From positions 1 to 10,525 of the forward strand of contig CAMHBN010000048.1 in the NCBI GenBank assembly GCA_946183385.1: 10,525 nucleotides of DNA, written 5' to 3'. Positions 1 to 6,156 of the stretch are shown here, piece by piece. The position numbers were made by a program, and so were the translations under genes. Below the pieces are notes generated by a model that saw only the letters and a list, made by a program, of their open reading frames with translations, did not search any database and was not told the DNA's origin. Within the stretch, counting starts at the first letter, position 1. The number at the start of each line of letters is the position of its first letter. The stretch is from an uncultured Ruminococcus sp. (GTDB lineage: Bacteria; Bacillota; Clostridia; Oscillospirales; Ruminococcaceae).

Positions 1-1141
1 GCACGCCGTAAGCCTTCGCGGGCACGGGCAGGAAGCCCGCCGCCGAGGTCACGAGGAAGGTCAGCGAGAAGAACAGGAAGGCGAACGCCGTGAGCTTCTT
101 CTTGCCCAGCTTCTTGGAGAAGATGTTGACGAGCGGGTAGCACGCGAAGCTCGTTGCCGTCATTACCGCGAACAGCGGGAACGTCATCTTTGAGTCGAGC
201 CCGAGCAGTACCGTGATGTAGAACGAGAGTCCCGTCTGGAAGAGCGTCAGACCTATCCAGTAGAGAATGTCCGAGAAGACGAACGTGCGGAACTCCTTGT
301 TCCTGAACGTTGCTATCAGCGAGCTGAACGCGTCCGACTTCGAGGGAGTGGTGTCGGCGTAGTCGTTCTCGTTGATGAGGAATGCGGGTACGAGCATGGC
401 GATTATCGCCACAGCCGCGAGTACGCCTATCGTGATACGGTAGGCGGAGGCGTAGTTGGAGTAGGCGACAAATTCGCCGCTTGTTATCTGCTCCGCGAGC
501 TCGTCTCCGAAGCGGTCGGCAAGTGCGCCGGCTCCGCCGAAGCGTGCGACTGTCTCCTCGGTGGTCAGCGACTTCATGAAGAAGCCGGCGATATTAGGTA
601 CGAGGTAGGCGACAGCCGTGCCGAAGAAATAGGTCACGGAGATGAACGTTGAGAGGTTGATACGCGCGTTCTGGGTGCTTCCGAGTTCGGGGATGAGCGC
701 GTTGTAGGGCGTGCAGTAGCACGTCATGCAGAGGTAGAACAGCATCGCGAACACGAACAGCACCGCGACATTTGCTTTGCTTCCCGCTGAAAACGGCGAG
801 ATGAAGAGCAGTACCGTCACTGCTCCGAAGGGTATCGCCGCGAATCGCAGGAAGGGTATGCGTCTGCCCCACTTATGGCGGAGCGAGTCGGACTTGCCCG
901 CGATGAAAGGGTCGGTGACGGCGTCGAATATGCGTCCAAAAGCGGTTATCATGCCGATAGCCGTCAGTCCGAGGAATGTCCCCTGCGGTATGTATTCGAG
1001 CTGACCGTGGGCGATCTCCTCGCTGCTGGGCTGGAAGAAGAATACGAGCCAGTTAGCGATGATGCCCGAGAGTATCGACCACCCGAGCTGTCCTACCGCG
1101 AATATCCACAGTACCTTGTTGGTCGCAGTTTTTTTAGTCAT
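1..1141 (-). CDS. GPH-family (MelB-like) sugar:cation symporter, MFS fold, 3'-truncated by window edge
   Basis: This is a polytopic membrane protein; 380 codons from an ATG at 1141 are visible and the C-terminus lies beyond base 1. The reading frame runs without a stop to the edge. About nine hydrophobic segments are readable. After the second comes a GRIFDAVTDPFIAG stretch (about residues 69-82, D73 and D77) followed by WGRRIPFL (91-98). This is the D-x3-D-P plus WGRR/P arrangement of the glycoside-pentoside-hexuronide:cation symporter family, in which the acidic residues bind the coupling cation. A hydrophilic insertion of roughly 40 residues (about 190-230) sits between mid-protein membrane segments. 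A GGAG ribosome binding site overlaps the end of the tetR gene, and the gap to its stop codon is only 5 nt, so the two are co-transcribed. The likely role is uptake of a glycoside or sugar under TetR control. The substrate cannot be read from sequence. Family members are usually about 450-500 residues, so about 70-120 are missing. Confidence 0.88.
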   Translation of the reverse strand, partial: MTKKTATNKVLWIFAVGQLGWSILSGIIANWLVFFFQPSSEEIAHGQLEYIPQGTFLGLTAIGMITAFGRIFDAVTDPFIAGKSDSLRHKWGRRIPFLRFAAIPFGAVTVLLFISPFSAGSKANVAVLFVFAMLFYLCMTCYCTPYNALIPELGSTQNARINLSTFISVTYFFGTAVAYLVPNIAGFFMKSLTTEETVARFGGAGALADRFGDELAEQITSGEFVAYSNYASAYRITIGVLAAVAIIAMLVPAFLINENDYADTTPSKSDAFSSLIATFRNKEFRTFVFSDILYWIGLTLFQTGLSFYITVLLGLDSKMTFPLFAVMTATSFACYPLVNIFSKKLGKKKLTAFAFLFFSLTFLVTSAAGFLPVPAKAYGV

Positions 1142-1146
1142 AGCTG

Positions 1147-1794
1147 TCACTCCTTTTTCAGGAAATAAACGGCAGCGTCTATAACTGTCTCAAGCTCCTT
1201 TGTAGCAATGGAAAAATCGTCGGAGGGCAGAAGCTCTCCCTGTATGAGCTTCTTGCAGAGCTCCATGAAGGTGTGTGCGAAGGATACGTAGAAGAGCCGG
1301 AAGTTCTCTATCTCGCGGACGCTTCCGTCCTTCAGTCCTGCGAGATATGCTGCCTCGAACACGGGGAAGAAGTTGATTATCGACTTGTCGTAGCCGACGA
1401 GCTTGTCCTTGGGGACGTTCTCGCGTATTATCATGAGGTCGAACTCTCCGAGCAGTTTCATGAAAGCAGGGTGTGCCTCGTAGAGAACGATGAACATACG
1501 CATGAGGTCGGAGCACTGCTTGAGCCCCGTCTGCTTCTTGAACACGGGCGACTCGAACACGCCGCTGAACATTTTTTTCATTTCCTCCCAGAGGTGGGTC
1601 ATCGCGGCAATTGTAATGCCTGTTTTGGTGCCGAAGTAGCGGTAGAGCGTAGCGACTCCTATGCCGCATTCGTCGGCGATGTCGGTCATTTTCACGTTCT
1701 CGATGCCGTTGCGCAGGAACATCTGAGCACTCACCTCGATAGCGTGATGGATGCGTTTACTGCGGAAATTCTGTGCAGAATACTCGTTTTCCAC
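1147..1794 (-). CDS. TetR/AcrR-family transcriptional repressor
   Basis: This is a 215-residue DNA-binding regulator. The N-terminal helix-turn-helix (about residues 16-60) shows the family hallmarks: a helix ending AQMFLRNGIENVKM, then TDIADECGIGVATLYRYFGTK, with the recognition helix at about 45-54. The rest is an all-helical ligand-binding and dimerisation domain with no recognisable effector specificity. The start is taken as GTG at 1794 because a perfect AAGGAGGT lies 7 nt upstream. An in-frame ATG at 1875 would place the start upstream of the predicted transcription start and inside the operators. It is the first gene of a two-gene operon with the GPH transporter and is divergent from the glycosyltransferase-like gene. 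Two TGATAG/CTATCA palindromes in the upstream region are its probable binding sites, giving autoregulation and control of the opposing gene (inference). Length is typical for the family. Confidence 0.92.
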   Translation of the reverse strand: MENEYSAQNFRSKRIHHAIEVSAQMFLRNGIENVKMTDIADECGIGVATLYRYFGTKTGITIAAMTHLWEEMKKMFSGVFESPVFKKQTGLKQCSDLMRMFIVLYEAHPAFMKLLGEFDLMIIRENVPKDKLVGYDKSIINFFPVFEAAYLAGLKDGSVREIENFRLFYVSFAHTFMELCKKLIQGELLPSDDFSIATKELETVIDAAVYFLKKE

Positions 1795-1823
1795 TTGACA
1801 AACCTCCTTTTTTATGGTAAAAT
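1795..1823 (+). promoter_or_regulatory. sigma-A promoter driving the glycosyltransferase-like gene
   Basis: The -35 is a perfect TTGACA (1795-1800). A 17-nt spacer ends in TGG, giving an extended -10 (TG at 1815-1816), and the -10 is TAAAAT (1818-1823). Transcription should start near 1830, leaving a leader of about 100 nt before the ATG at 1931. The -35 directly abuts the first codon of tetR, and both inverted repeats lie just downstream of the predicted start, where a bound repressor would block initiation or clearance. Confidence 0.75.
1802..1809 (-). promoter_or_regulatory. Shine-Dalgarno site of the tetR gene, decides a GTG start
   Basis: On the minus strand this reads AAGGAGGT, a full match to the anti-Shine-Dalgarno sequence, 7 nt upstream of GTG at 1794. 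No comparable site precedes the longer in-frame ATG at 1875. The element also lies in the -35/-10 spacer of the plus-strand promoter (1795-1823). Confidence 0.85.
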
Positions 1824-1835
1824 ATATGTAAGGAC

Positions 1836-1854
1836 GTGATAGTTTGGCTATCAC
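1836..1854. promoter_or_regulatory. Probable TetR operator 1 (inverted repeat)
   Basis: This is a perfect 7-bp inverted repeat, GTGATAG-TTTGG-CTATCAC, 19 bp in all. It lies about +7 to +25 of the predicted plus-strand transcript and just downstream of the predicted minus-strand start. Its half-sites recur in operator 2, which argues for protein binding rather than chance. Binding by the adjacent TetR protein is inferred from position. Confidence 0.75.
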
Positions 1855-1855
1855 T

Positions 1856-1874
1856 TGATAGATATAGTCTATCA
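1856..1874. promoter_or_regulatory. Probable TetR operator 2 (inverted repeat)
   Basis: This is a perfect 7-bp inverted repeat, TGATAGA-TATAG-TCTATCA, 19 bp, starting 2 bp after operator 1. It covers the -10 of the minus-strand promoter. The inner half-sites of the two repeats also form CTATCA-CT-TGATAG (1848-1861), which resembles the classical tetO core CTATCA-N-TGATAG with one extra central base. The true dimer site could therefore be that central element instead of the two outer palindromes. Confidence 0.72.
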
Positions 1875-1894
1875 CATTTTTATGTTTTTGTCAA
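1866..1894 (-). promoter_or_regulatory. sigma-A promoter of the tetR-transporter operon
   Basis: On the minus strand there is a perfect TTGACA (1889-1894), a 17-nt spacer, and TAGACT as the -10 (1866-1871, 4 of 6 consensus matches). Start is expected near 1859, with a leader of about 65 nt to the GTG at 1794. The -10 is embedded in the second inverted repeat (1856-1874), so repressor binding there would directly exclude RNA polymerase. The weaker -10 makes this less certain than the opposing promoter. Confidence 0.65.
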
Positions 1895-1930
1895 TAGGTT
1901 TCGGGATTTTTTTCGGAACGGAGTGGTTAT

Positions 1931-3385
1931 ATGGACAGGTCTAAATTCATCTTTGAAAATGAGATATCACAGAGAGCCTACAGAAAGGCTGTCAGGAATA
2001 AAGCTAAATTCATGCGGAAGTACGGCGACGACGCGGACAGGGAGTTCCACCTCGCGTGTCTGCCCGCTCCCGCGATAGGCGACCTCCTCGGCGTGCGGAA
2101 TATTCAGCTCGCGCCCGAGCCGTCGCTCACCTTCGACGACAAAAGCGTCATCATCGGAAATATCCGCATGGGGTTCGGTCACTACCGCATCTCGATGGCT
2201 ATGGCTTCCGCTGCGAGAGCTATGGGCTACGAGCCGTACTGGTTCGACCTCCACTCCTTCAGCGACGCCGCCTGCGGAAAGATAATCGCCGAGCAGAACA
2301 GGATGTACTCGCTGGGCTCGCGGCTGTCGCAGATGTCCGCGCTTTTCAACAGGATAGTGTGGGAGCCGCTCAACAGCGAGGGCTTCCGCAAGCTGACCTA
2401 TAACTCCTCCGACCAGAAGGCGGCGGAGCTGATGACCTCGGTATACCGCGACCTGCCGAGGGATATCCCCTTTATCGCGACCCATGTCTGGCCTGCTCAG
2501 GCAGCTGTACACGCGGGGCTCACCAATGTCGTCAACGCCATACCCGACAACTGGCCGATGGCTCTGCACCTCTCGGAGGGAGCAGTCCATACGGTGCAGA
2601 CTCCGTCGGCGTATCTCGGCTACAGAGCTCTGCGCGGCATGGACAAGAAGCGCCGGCTCAAGCCAATGCCGAGGGAGGCTGTCGTATACACGGGGCATTA
2701 CATCGACCACGAGCTCGTCAGCAGCATCGAGGCTGACTGCAAAAAGCGCATAGAGCGTATGCAGGGCGGAAAGCCAAAGCGCTGGCTCATGTCGGTCGGC
2801 GGAGCGGGCGCTCAGCGGGCTGTATTCGTGGCGATAATCAGGGAGCTCCTGCCGTATATCGAGAAAGGCGAGGCGGCTCTGTTCATCAATGTCGGCGACC
2901 ACAGGAAGGTGTGGAACGAGCTAAGGGCGGCGATACCGCGTCTCGCGGAGCTGACGGTCGAGCACTTCGACGACTTTTCCGCCACCGCTGATTTCGCAGA
3001 GAAGGTATACAGCGGCGACGTCGGCGGCGTACACGTATTCTGCCACAGCGATATCTTCGCGGCGGTGTACTCCACGAACCTGCTCATGCGTGCGGCTGAT
3101 GTGCTTATCACGAAGCCGAGCGAGCTGGCGTTCTATCCCGTGCCGAAGCTGATGATAAAGCGCGTCGGAGGTCACGAGGCGTGGGGAGCTATCCGCGCGG
3201 CTGAGGTAGGCGACGGAACTTACGAGTGCGGCGATATGCTCGAAACATCGGCGCTCCTCGACCTCATGCAGAACAACGGCGACATCATCGAGCAGATGTG
3301 CGCACATATCCTTACAGCAAAAAAAGCGGGCGTCTATGACGGTGCATACCGTGCTGTCGAGCTCGCTGTACATAAAAAGAACTGA
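1931..3385 (+). CDS. GT-B fold glycosyltransferase-like protein (MurG/MGDG-synthase-like), substrate unknown
   Basis: This is a 484-residue soluble protein with no signal peptide or membrane segment. I do not recognise a named family, but the layout fits a two-domain GT-B glycosyltransferase. An N-terminal beta strand and Gly-rich turn followed by His, IIGNIRMGFGHYRIS (about 74-88), resembles the GGGH motif of GT28-like enzymes. A second-domain opening strand with MSVGGAGAQ (287-295) follows. Near the C-terminus RAADVLITKPSELAFYPVPKL (387-407), then GGHEAW (413-418), corresponds in place to the nucleotide-sugar-binding segment of that group. An unusual feature is a 70-residue N-terminal extension rich in basic residues. 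The ATG at 1931 has GGAG 7 nt upstream. The gene is monocistronic, divergent from tetR and the GPH transporter, and probably TetR-controlled, so it may act on the same sugar or glycolipid. Fold call moderate; activity unproven. Confidence 0.7.
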   Translation: MDRSKFIFENEISQRAYRKAVRNKAKFMRKYGDDADREFHLACLPAPAIGDLLGVRNIQLAPEPSLTFDDKSVIIGNIRMGFGHYRISMAMASAARAMGYEPYWFDLHSFSDAACGKIIAEQNRMYSLGSRLSQMSALFNRIVWEPLNSEGFRKLTYNSSDQKAAELMTSVYRDLPRDIPFIATHVWPAQAAVHAGLTNVVNAIPDNWPMALHLSEGAVHTVQTPSAYLGYRALRGMDKKRRLKPMPREAVVYTGHYIDHELVSSIEADCKKRIERMQGGKPKRWLMSVGGAGAQRAVFVAIIRELLPYIEKGEAALFINVGDHRKVWNELRAAIPRLAELTVEHFDDFSATADFAEKVYSGDVGGVHVFCHSDIFAAVYSTNLLMRAADVLITKPSELAFYPVPKLMIKRVGGHEAWGAIRAAEVGDGTYECGDMLETSALLDLMQNNGDIIEQMCAHILTAKKAGVYDGAYRAVELAVHKKN

Positions 3386-3495
3386 CCTGTTTTTCGGGGA
3401 AATTGAGCCTGTTTCGGACTGGCTCGGGGATGAGCGGACTGCTGAAATGGTGGGAATTAATCATGGGAGACTCTCCCTTATATGTCCGCACGGTT
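3386..3495. other. Short intergenic stretch with a small palindrome
   Basis: This is the 3' untranslated region between the glycosyltransferase-like stop and its terminator. It contains a 13-bp palindrome GGGAGA-C-TCTCCC (3465-3477) and a weak GAGCC/GGCTC inverted repeat (about 3406-3426). I see no gene or convincing promoter here. An open plus-strand frame continuing into the sortase region is a shadow of the opposing gene. Confidence 0.4.
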
Positions 3496-3542
3496 ACTCT
3501 CACGGGCGGAGCCTTATGCTCCGCCTTGGTGGGAGTTTTTTT
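3496..3542 (+). terminator. Strong Rho-independent terminator after the glycosyltransferase-like gene
   Basis: The outer stem ACTCTCAC pairs with GTGGGAGT (8 bp, one G-U). The inner stem GGCGGAGC pairs with GCTCCGCC (8 bp) around a CTTAT loop, with only a few unpaired bases between stems. Seven T residues follow (3536-3542). The hairpin lacks a T-tract in the opposite direction, so it is not an obvious intrinsic terminator for the pilus operon. The T-tract overlaps the stop codon of the convergent sortase gene (TAA read from 3541-3543). Confidence 0.9.
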
Positions 3543-4185
3543 ATTGTTCGTTTACAGCTGCCCGTACCGTGACACGCGTCCTGCCGCTGAGGTCGCAGGT
3601 GAAGAGCGTGAGCTGCCAGTCCGTGATGCTGCCGCCGAGCATGGAGTCTATGTCCGTGCCGTCAACGCTTTCGGTGCTGATGACGGTGTAGTGCGTGCTT
3701 ATCCCTTTGCAGTCCGTGAAGACGAGCTCGTCCCCGTCGGTGAGCTCCCTTATCCTGCCGAAGTGGCTGTTGTAGTTGTGCGCCGCGATGACAAGGTCGC
3801 CGCCGTCGGCTGTGCCTCTGTATCTGCACGGCGACGTTTTCAGCGCGGGGTAGCTCAGCTCGCTCGCGACGGGCAGTTCTATCCCGAGCACGGGCAGTGT
3901 GAGATATCCGCAGTAGAGCTGCCCGTCAAGCTCGATTGTCGGGAGCTCCGCAGCTGCCGTGGTCGTAGTCTCGTAAGGTGCGAACAGGTCGGGCTCGGCA
4001 GTCATTACCGCCGCCGTCGTCATCGTCACAGGCTCGGGGATAGCTTCCTTCAGCTCCGCGAGAGTGCTCTCGGACTGCCTGTACGCGCGCTTGCTCTCGG
4101 AAATGTTATACAAGCAAAGGAACAGTGCCGAGAGTATCAGCACTGTTCCTGTCGCGATAAAAGCTGTTCGCAGTTTATTCTTCAT
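3541..4185 (-). CDS. Short non-class-C sortase, probable pilus-anchoring enzyme
   Basis: This is a 214-residue membrane-anchored cysteine transpeptidase. An N-terminal signal-anchor (about residues 8-26) is followed by a Thr/Glu/Ala-rich linker (about 35-85). The sortase barrel starts at YCGYLTLPVLGIELPV. Catalytic candidates are H136 in IAAHNY, C197 in LTLFTC and R204 in GRTRVTVR. It lacks the C-terminal membrane helix and N-terminal lid of class C enzymes. The C-to-R spacing is compact (7 residues), so I place it near class B-like or unclassified clostridial sortases. The start is ATG at 4185, preceded by AGAGGAAAG. It overlaps the end of the basal pilin gene by 11 nt, so translation is probably coupled. 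A longer in-frame start at 4209 lies deeper in the upstream gene and is less likely. By analogy with pilus loci having two sortases, it may attach the finished fibre to lipid II and the wall (inference). Confidence 0.85.
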   Translation of the reverse strand: MKNKLRTAFIATGTVLILSALFLCLYNISESKRAYRQSESTLAELKEAIPEPVTMTTAAVMTAEPDLFAPYETTTTAAAELPTIELDGQLYCGYLTLPVLGIELPVASELSYPALKTSPCRYRGTADGGDLVIAAHNYNSHFGRIRELTDGDELVFTDCKGISTHYTVISTESVDGTDIDSMLGGSITDWQLTLFTCDLSGRTRVTVRAAVNEQ

Positions 4186-5248
4186 CGTCTTTCCTCTTGG
4201 GTATCGCAAGACCTAATGCCATGAAAACCAGTCCGCCTGCCGAGAGCGGCAGTATCGGCCACCAGAGCTGTCCCGTCTGCGGGAGCTTCGGCTCTGAGGA
4301 GGAGGTAGCTGTCGTGCTCGGGGGCAGCGGCTTCTTTTCTGTCGTTACAAGTGCGGCAGTTGTCACAGTAGTAGTTGTCGCTGCTGCTGTGGAAGTCGAA
4401 GTCGTTGATGTCGTTGTCGTTGAAGTCGTCGTGCGCGAACCGTACCCGCCGCTTGTCTTGCGTGAGGGATTGTAGGTATTCTTTATCAGGTACTGTGTGG
4501 AGTTGTAGTCGATGATGACCTCGTACTTTACGGGTATCTCGCGCTCGACTACGCGCCATTCAGCCTCGGGGTCGAGGTTTTCCCACCTGTACTCCCACTC
4601 GTTGTCGAGGCTCAGGGTGACGGTGTCTGCGAGCTTCTCATCCTTGTAGAGGTCTACCGTTACGTTCACGGGACGCATTTTCGCGCCGTCCTCGTTGTCT
4701 ACCCACACCTTCTTCACGGTGTAGTAAGTGCCGACTCCCGCGAGCGTGCTGTTGCTGTACATCTTGGGGAATATCTCGCTCTCGCCCGTATCTCCCGCCT
4801 TGACCTCAAAGAGGAGGGGAGACGCCTTGTAGAGATTGTGCTCTATCTTCACGCTCTTTGCGACCGCAAGGTAGAGTCCCGTATCAAGCGCGGGGAACGA
4901 AGCTGTGCCGTCTCTGTCGGTGTCACATTCGGCAAGGTGCGGCAGTCCGTCACCGAGCACGAAGCTCTCGAGCGCCTTTGCCGTTCCGTTGATGTTTTCG
5001 GACGAAAGGTCGGTAAGGTTGACGGGGTAGTCCTCATAGTCGCCCGTGAGGACGTATTCGTTGTCCCTGACCTCGCCGATGCGGTATATCTTCCAGTGTA
5101 TGCCCGCGATGGGCTTGTTTCCGCTGATGCATACGAGAGAGGTCGTACTGTCGGCGGAGGATGCGGCTTCGGGTATAAACGTCACAATGAGCGAAAACGC
5201 CGCGATAACGCTCATCAGAGCCGCAAATATTCTGTTGTTTCTTGGCAT
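4175..5248 (-). CDS. LPQTG wall-anchored Cna-B domain protein, likely basal (minor) pilin
   Basis: This is a 357-residue surface protein. A signal peptide occupies residues 1 to about 32. An N-terminal domain (about 37-165) ends in EIFPKM, which resembles a pilin motif Lys (K162). A Cna-B domain follows (about 174-260) with the usual isopeptide triad: K180 in VKKVWVD, E235 in WRVVE and N257 in IKNTYN. Next is a Thr/Ser-rich wall-spanning stalk (about 270-318), then LPQTG (322-326; bases 4271-4285), a hydrophobic segment and a KRK tail. The ATG at 5248 has AGAGG about 8 nt upstream; a GTG at 5257 with its own GGAGG is an equally readable alternative that adds three residues. The gene lies 12 nt after srtC and overlaps the next sortase. 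Position, single Cna-B domain and Thr stalk fit the base subunit of sortase-built pili. An ancillary adhesin role is the main alternative. Confidence 0.85.
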   Translation of the reverse strand: MPRNNRIFAALMSVIAAFSLIVTFIPEAASSADSTTSLVCISGNKPIAGIHWKIYRIGEVRDNEYVLTGDYEDYPVNLTDLSSENINGTAKALESFVLGDGLPHLAECDTDRDGTASFPALDTGLYLAVAKSVKIEHNLYKASPLLFEVKAGDTGESEIFPKMYSNSTLAGVGTYYTVKKVWVDNEDGAKMRPVNVTVDLYKDEKLADTVTLSLDNEWEYRWENLDPEAEWRVVEREIPVKYEVIIDYNSTQYLIKNTYNPSRKTSGGYGSRTTTSTTTTSTTSTSTAAATTTTVTTAALVTTEKKPLPPSTTATSSSEPKLPQTGQLWWPILPLSAGGLVFMALGLAIPKRKDDEE

Positions 5249-5260
5249 TTCCGTCACCTC

Positions 5261-6136
5261 TCATTCCTCCTCTTTAGGAGGAGATTTTTCTTTTTCGGCA
5301 GCAGTCTCTGAGCTGCCCCGCATATCCAGTCTGTCGTGCAGGAATATGAGTATGAGCGCTATCAGCAGCAGCGGTATCGCCGCTATCGGCGCAACTATCA
5401 GCGTATCGACCTTGAACGCCTCGTTCTTCACGAATACGTTTCTCTTGACCACAGCGTTTTCCGTGCGGACTCCGCGCACCAGCAGACGGTGCGTGTTGAT
5501 ACCGTAGGGAGTGCACGTCATCAGCGTGCAGTAGTCCTTTCCGTTCACGATCTGCAGGTCGTCCGTCTCGGTCGGCAGGACTATGCATATCTGGTCTATC
5601 CTGTAGGTCAGCAGCCGATCGAGTATCGTTATCGTGAATTCGTCGCCTATCTCGAGCTCGTCGAGGTCGGTGAAGAGCTTAGCGCTGGGAAGTCCGCGGT
5701 GTCCCGAAAGGACGCAGTGTGTGGACTCGCCGCCCACGGGGAGACTCGTGCCCTCGAGGTGTCCGACACCTACCTGAAGCACTTCCTTGGAAACTCCGTG
5801 ATATATCGGGAGCTCCACTCCAATCTTGTCGATGTCGATATAGCCCATGATGCCCGTTCCCGTGATGTCGAGCGTGTCGCCGTAGCCCGAGACATTTGAC
5901 GGGATATAGAAGGCGTCGGGCAGTGCCGAGCGGAGACGGGTATTGTAGTCGGCGGCGGAGTCGAGTATGCCGCTGAGCTTGTCCTCGTCGGAGCTTGTCA
6001 GCGCTTCGTTGTAGGTCGCGATGACCCTTGATGCGTGCTTGGAGTTTACATAATTGCTTATCGCGGGATATAGCAGCACGGACGACCCAATGAGGAACAT
6101 TGCAATTATCAGTATGCTGAATAGGTGCTTCTTCAT
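5261..6136 (-). CDS. srtC: Class C sortase (pilin polymerase)
   Basis: This is a 291-residue transpeptidase that joins pilin subunits through isopeptide bonds between the sorting-signal Thr and the pilin-motif Lys. It has an N-terminal signal-anchor (about 4-26), a lid region (about 45-85) and the class C core GIMGYIDIDKIGVELPIYHG (95-114). HLEGTSLPVGGESTHCVLSGHRGLP follows with catalytic H146. TLMTCTPYGINTHRLLVRG carries C208 and R217. A second membrane helix (about 244-266) precedes a charged tail; this C-terminal helix is a class C trait. Length is normal. The usual lid Asp-Pro-aromatic motif reads PDAF here (73-76), with Ala in place of Pro. The ATG at 6136 has GGGAGG 5 nt upstream. The gene lies between the backbone and basal pilin genes, and its translation start is just downstream of a strong hairpin. 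The class assignment is secure. Confidence 0.96.
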   Translation of the reverse strand: MKKHLFSILIIAMFLIGSSVLLYPAISNYVNSKHASRVIATYNEALTSSDEDKLSGILDSAADYNTRLRSALPDAFYIPSNVSGYGDTLDITGTGIMGYIDIDKIGVELPIYHGVSKEVLQVGVGHLEGTSLPVGGESTHCVLSGHRGLPSAKLFTDLDELEIGDEFTITILDRLLTYRIDQICIVLPTETDDLQIVNGKDYCTLMTCTPYGINTHRLLVRGVRTENAVVKRNVFVKNEAFKVDTLIVAPIAAIPLLLIALILIFLHDRLDMRGSSETAAEKEKSPPKEEE

Positions 6137-6156
6137 TGAGTCCTCCCTGCCGCGAT

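Noticed and set aside
1795..1875. Longer tetR product starting at ATG 1875
   Set aside because: That start lies upstream of the predicted transcript start and within the operator. The GTG at 1794 has a perfect ribosome binding site and the family-typical length.
1855..1883. Alternative plus-strand promoter TTGATA-17-TTTTAT
   Set aside because: It is much weaker than the TTGACA/extended TAAAAT promoter at 1795-1823, and its -35 is simply part of operator 2.
1967..2902. Long minus-strand frame opposite the glycosyltransferase-like gene
   Set aside because: It is an antisense shadow caused by GC-rich, C/G-ending codons in the real gene; its translation is His/Arg-rich with no domain and no upstream signals.
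3465..3477. 13-bp palindrome GGGAGA-C-TCTCCC as an operator or small RNA element
   Set aside because: It lies downstream of a gene with no promoter nearby; a single short palindrome is not enough to support a function.
3403..4224. Open plus-strand frame of 273 codons whose start looks like a small membrane or signal segment
   Set aside because: It runs antisense to the sortase, whose catalytic His, Cys and Arg are all intact, and its first part is translated terminator hairpin. There is no convincing ribosome binding site.
5336..5899. Plus-strand open frame opposite srtC
   Set aside because: Antisense shadow of a secure class C sortase; the composition is unlike a protein and no start signals are seen.
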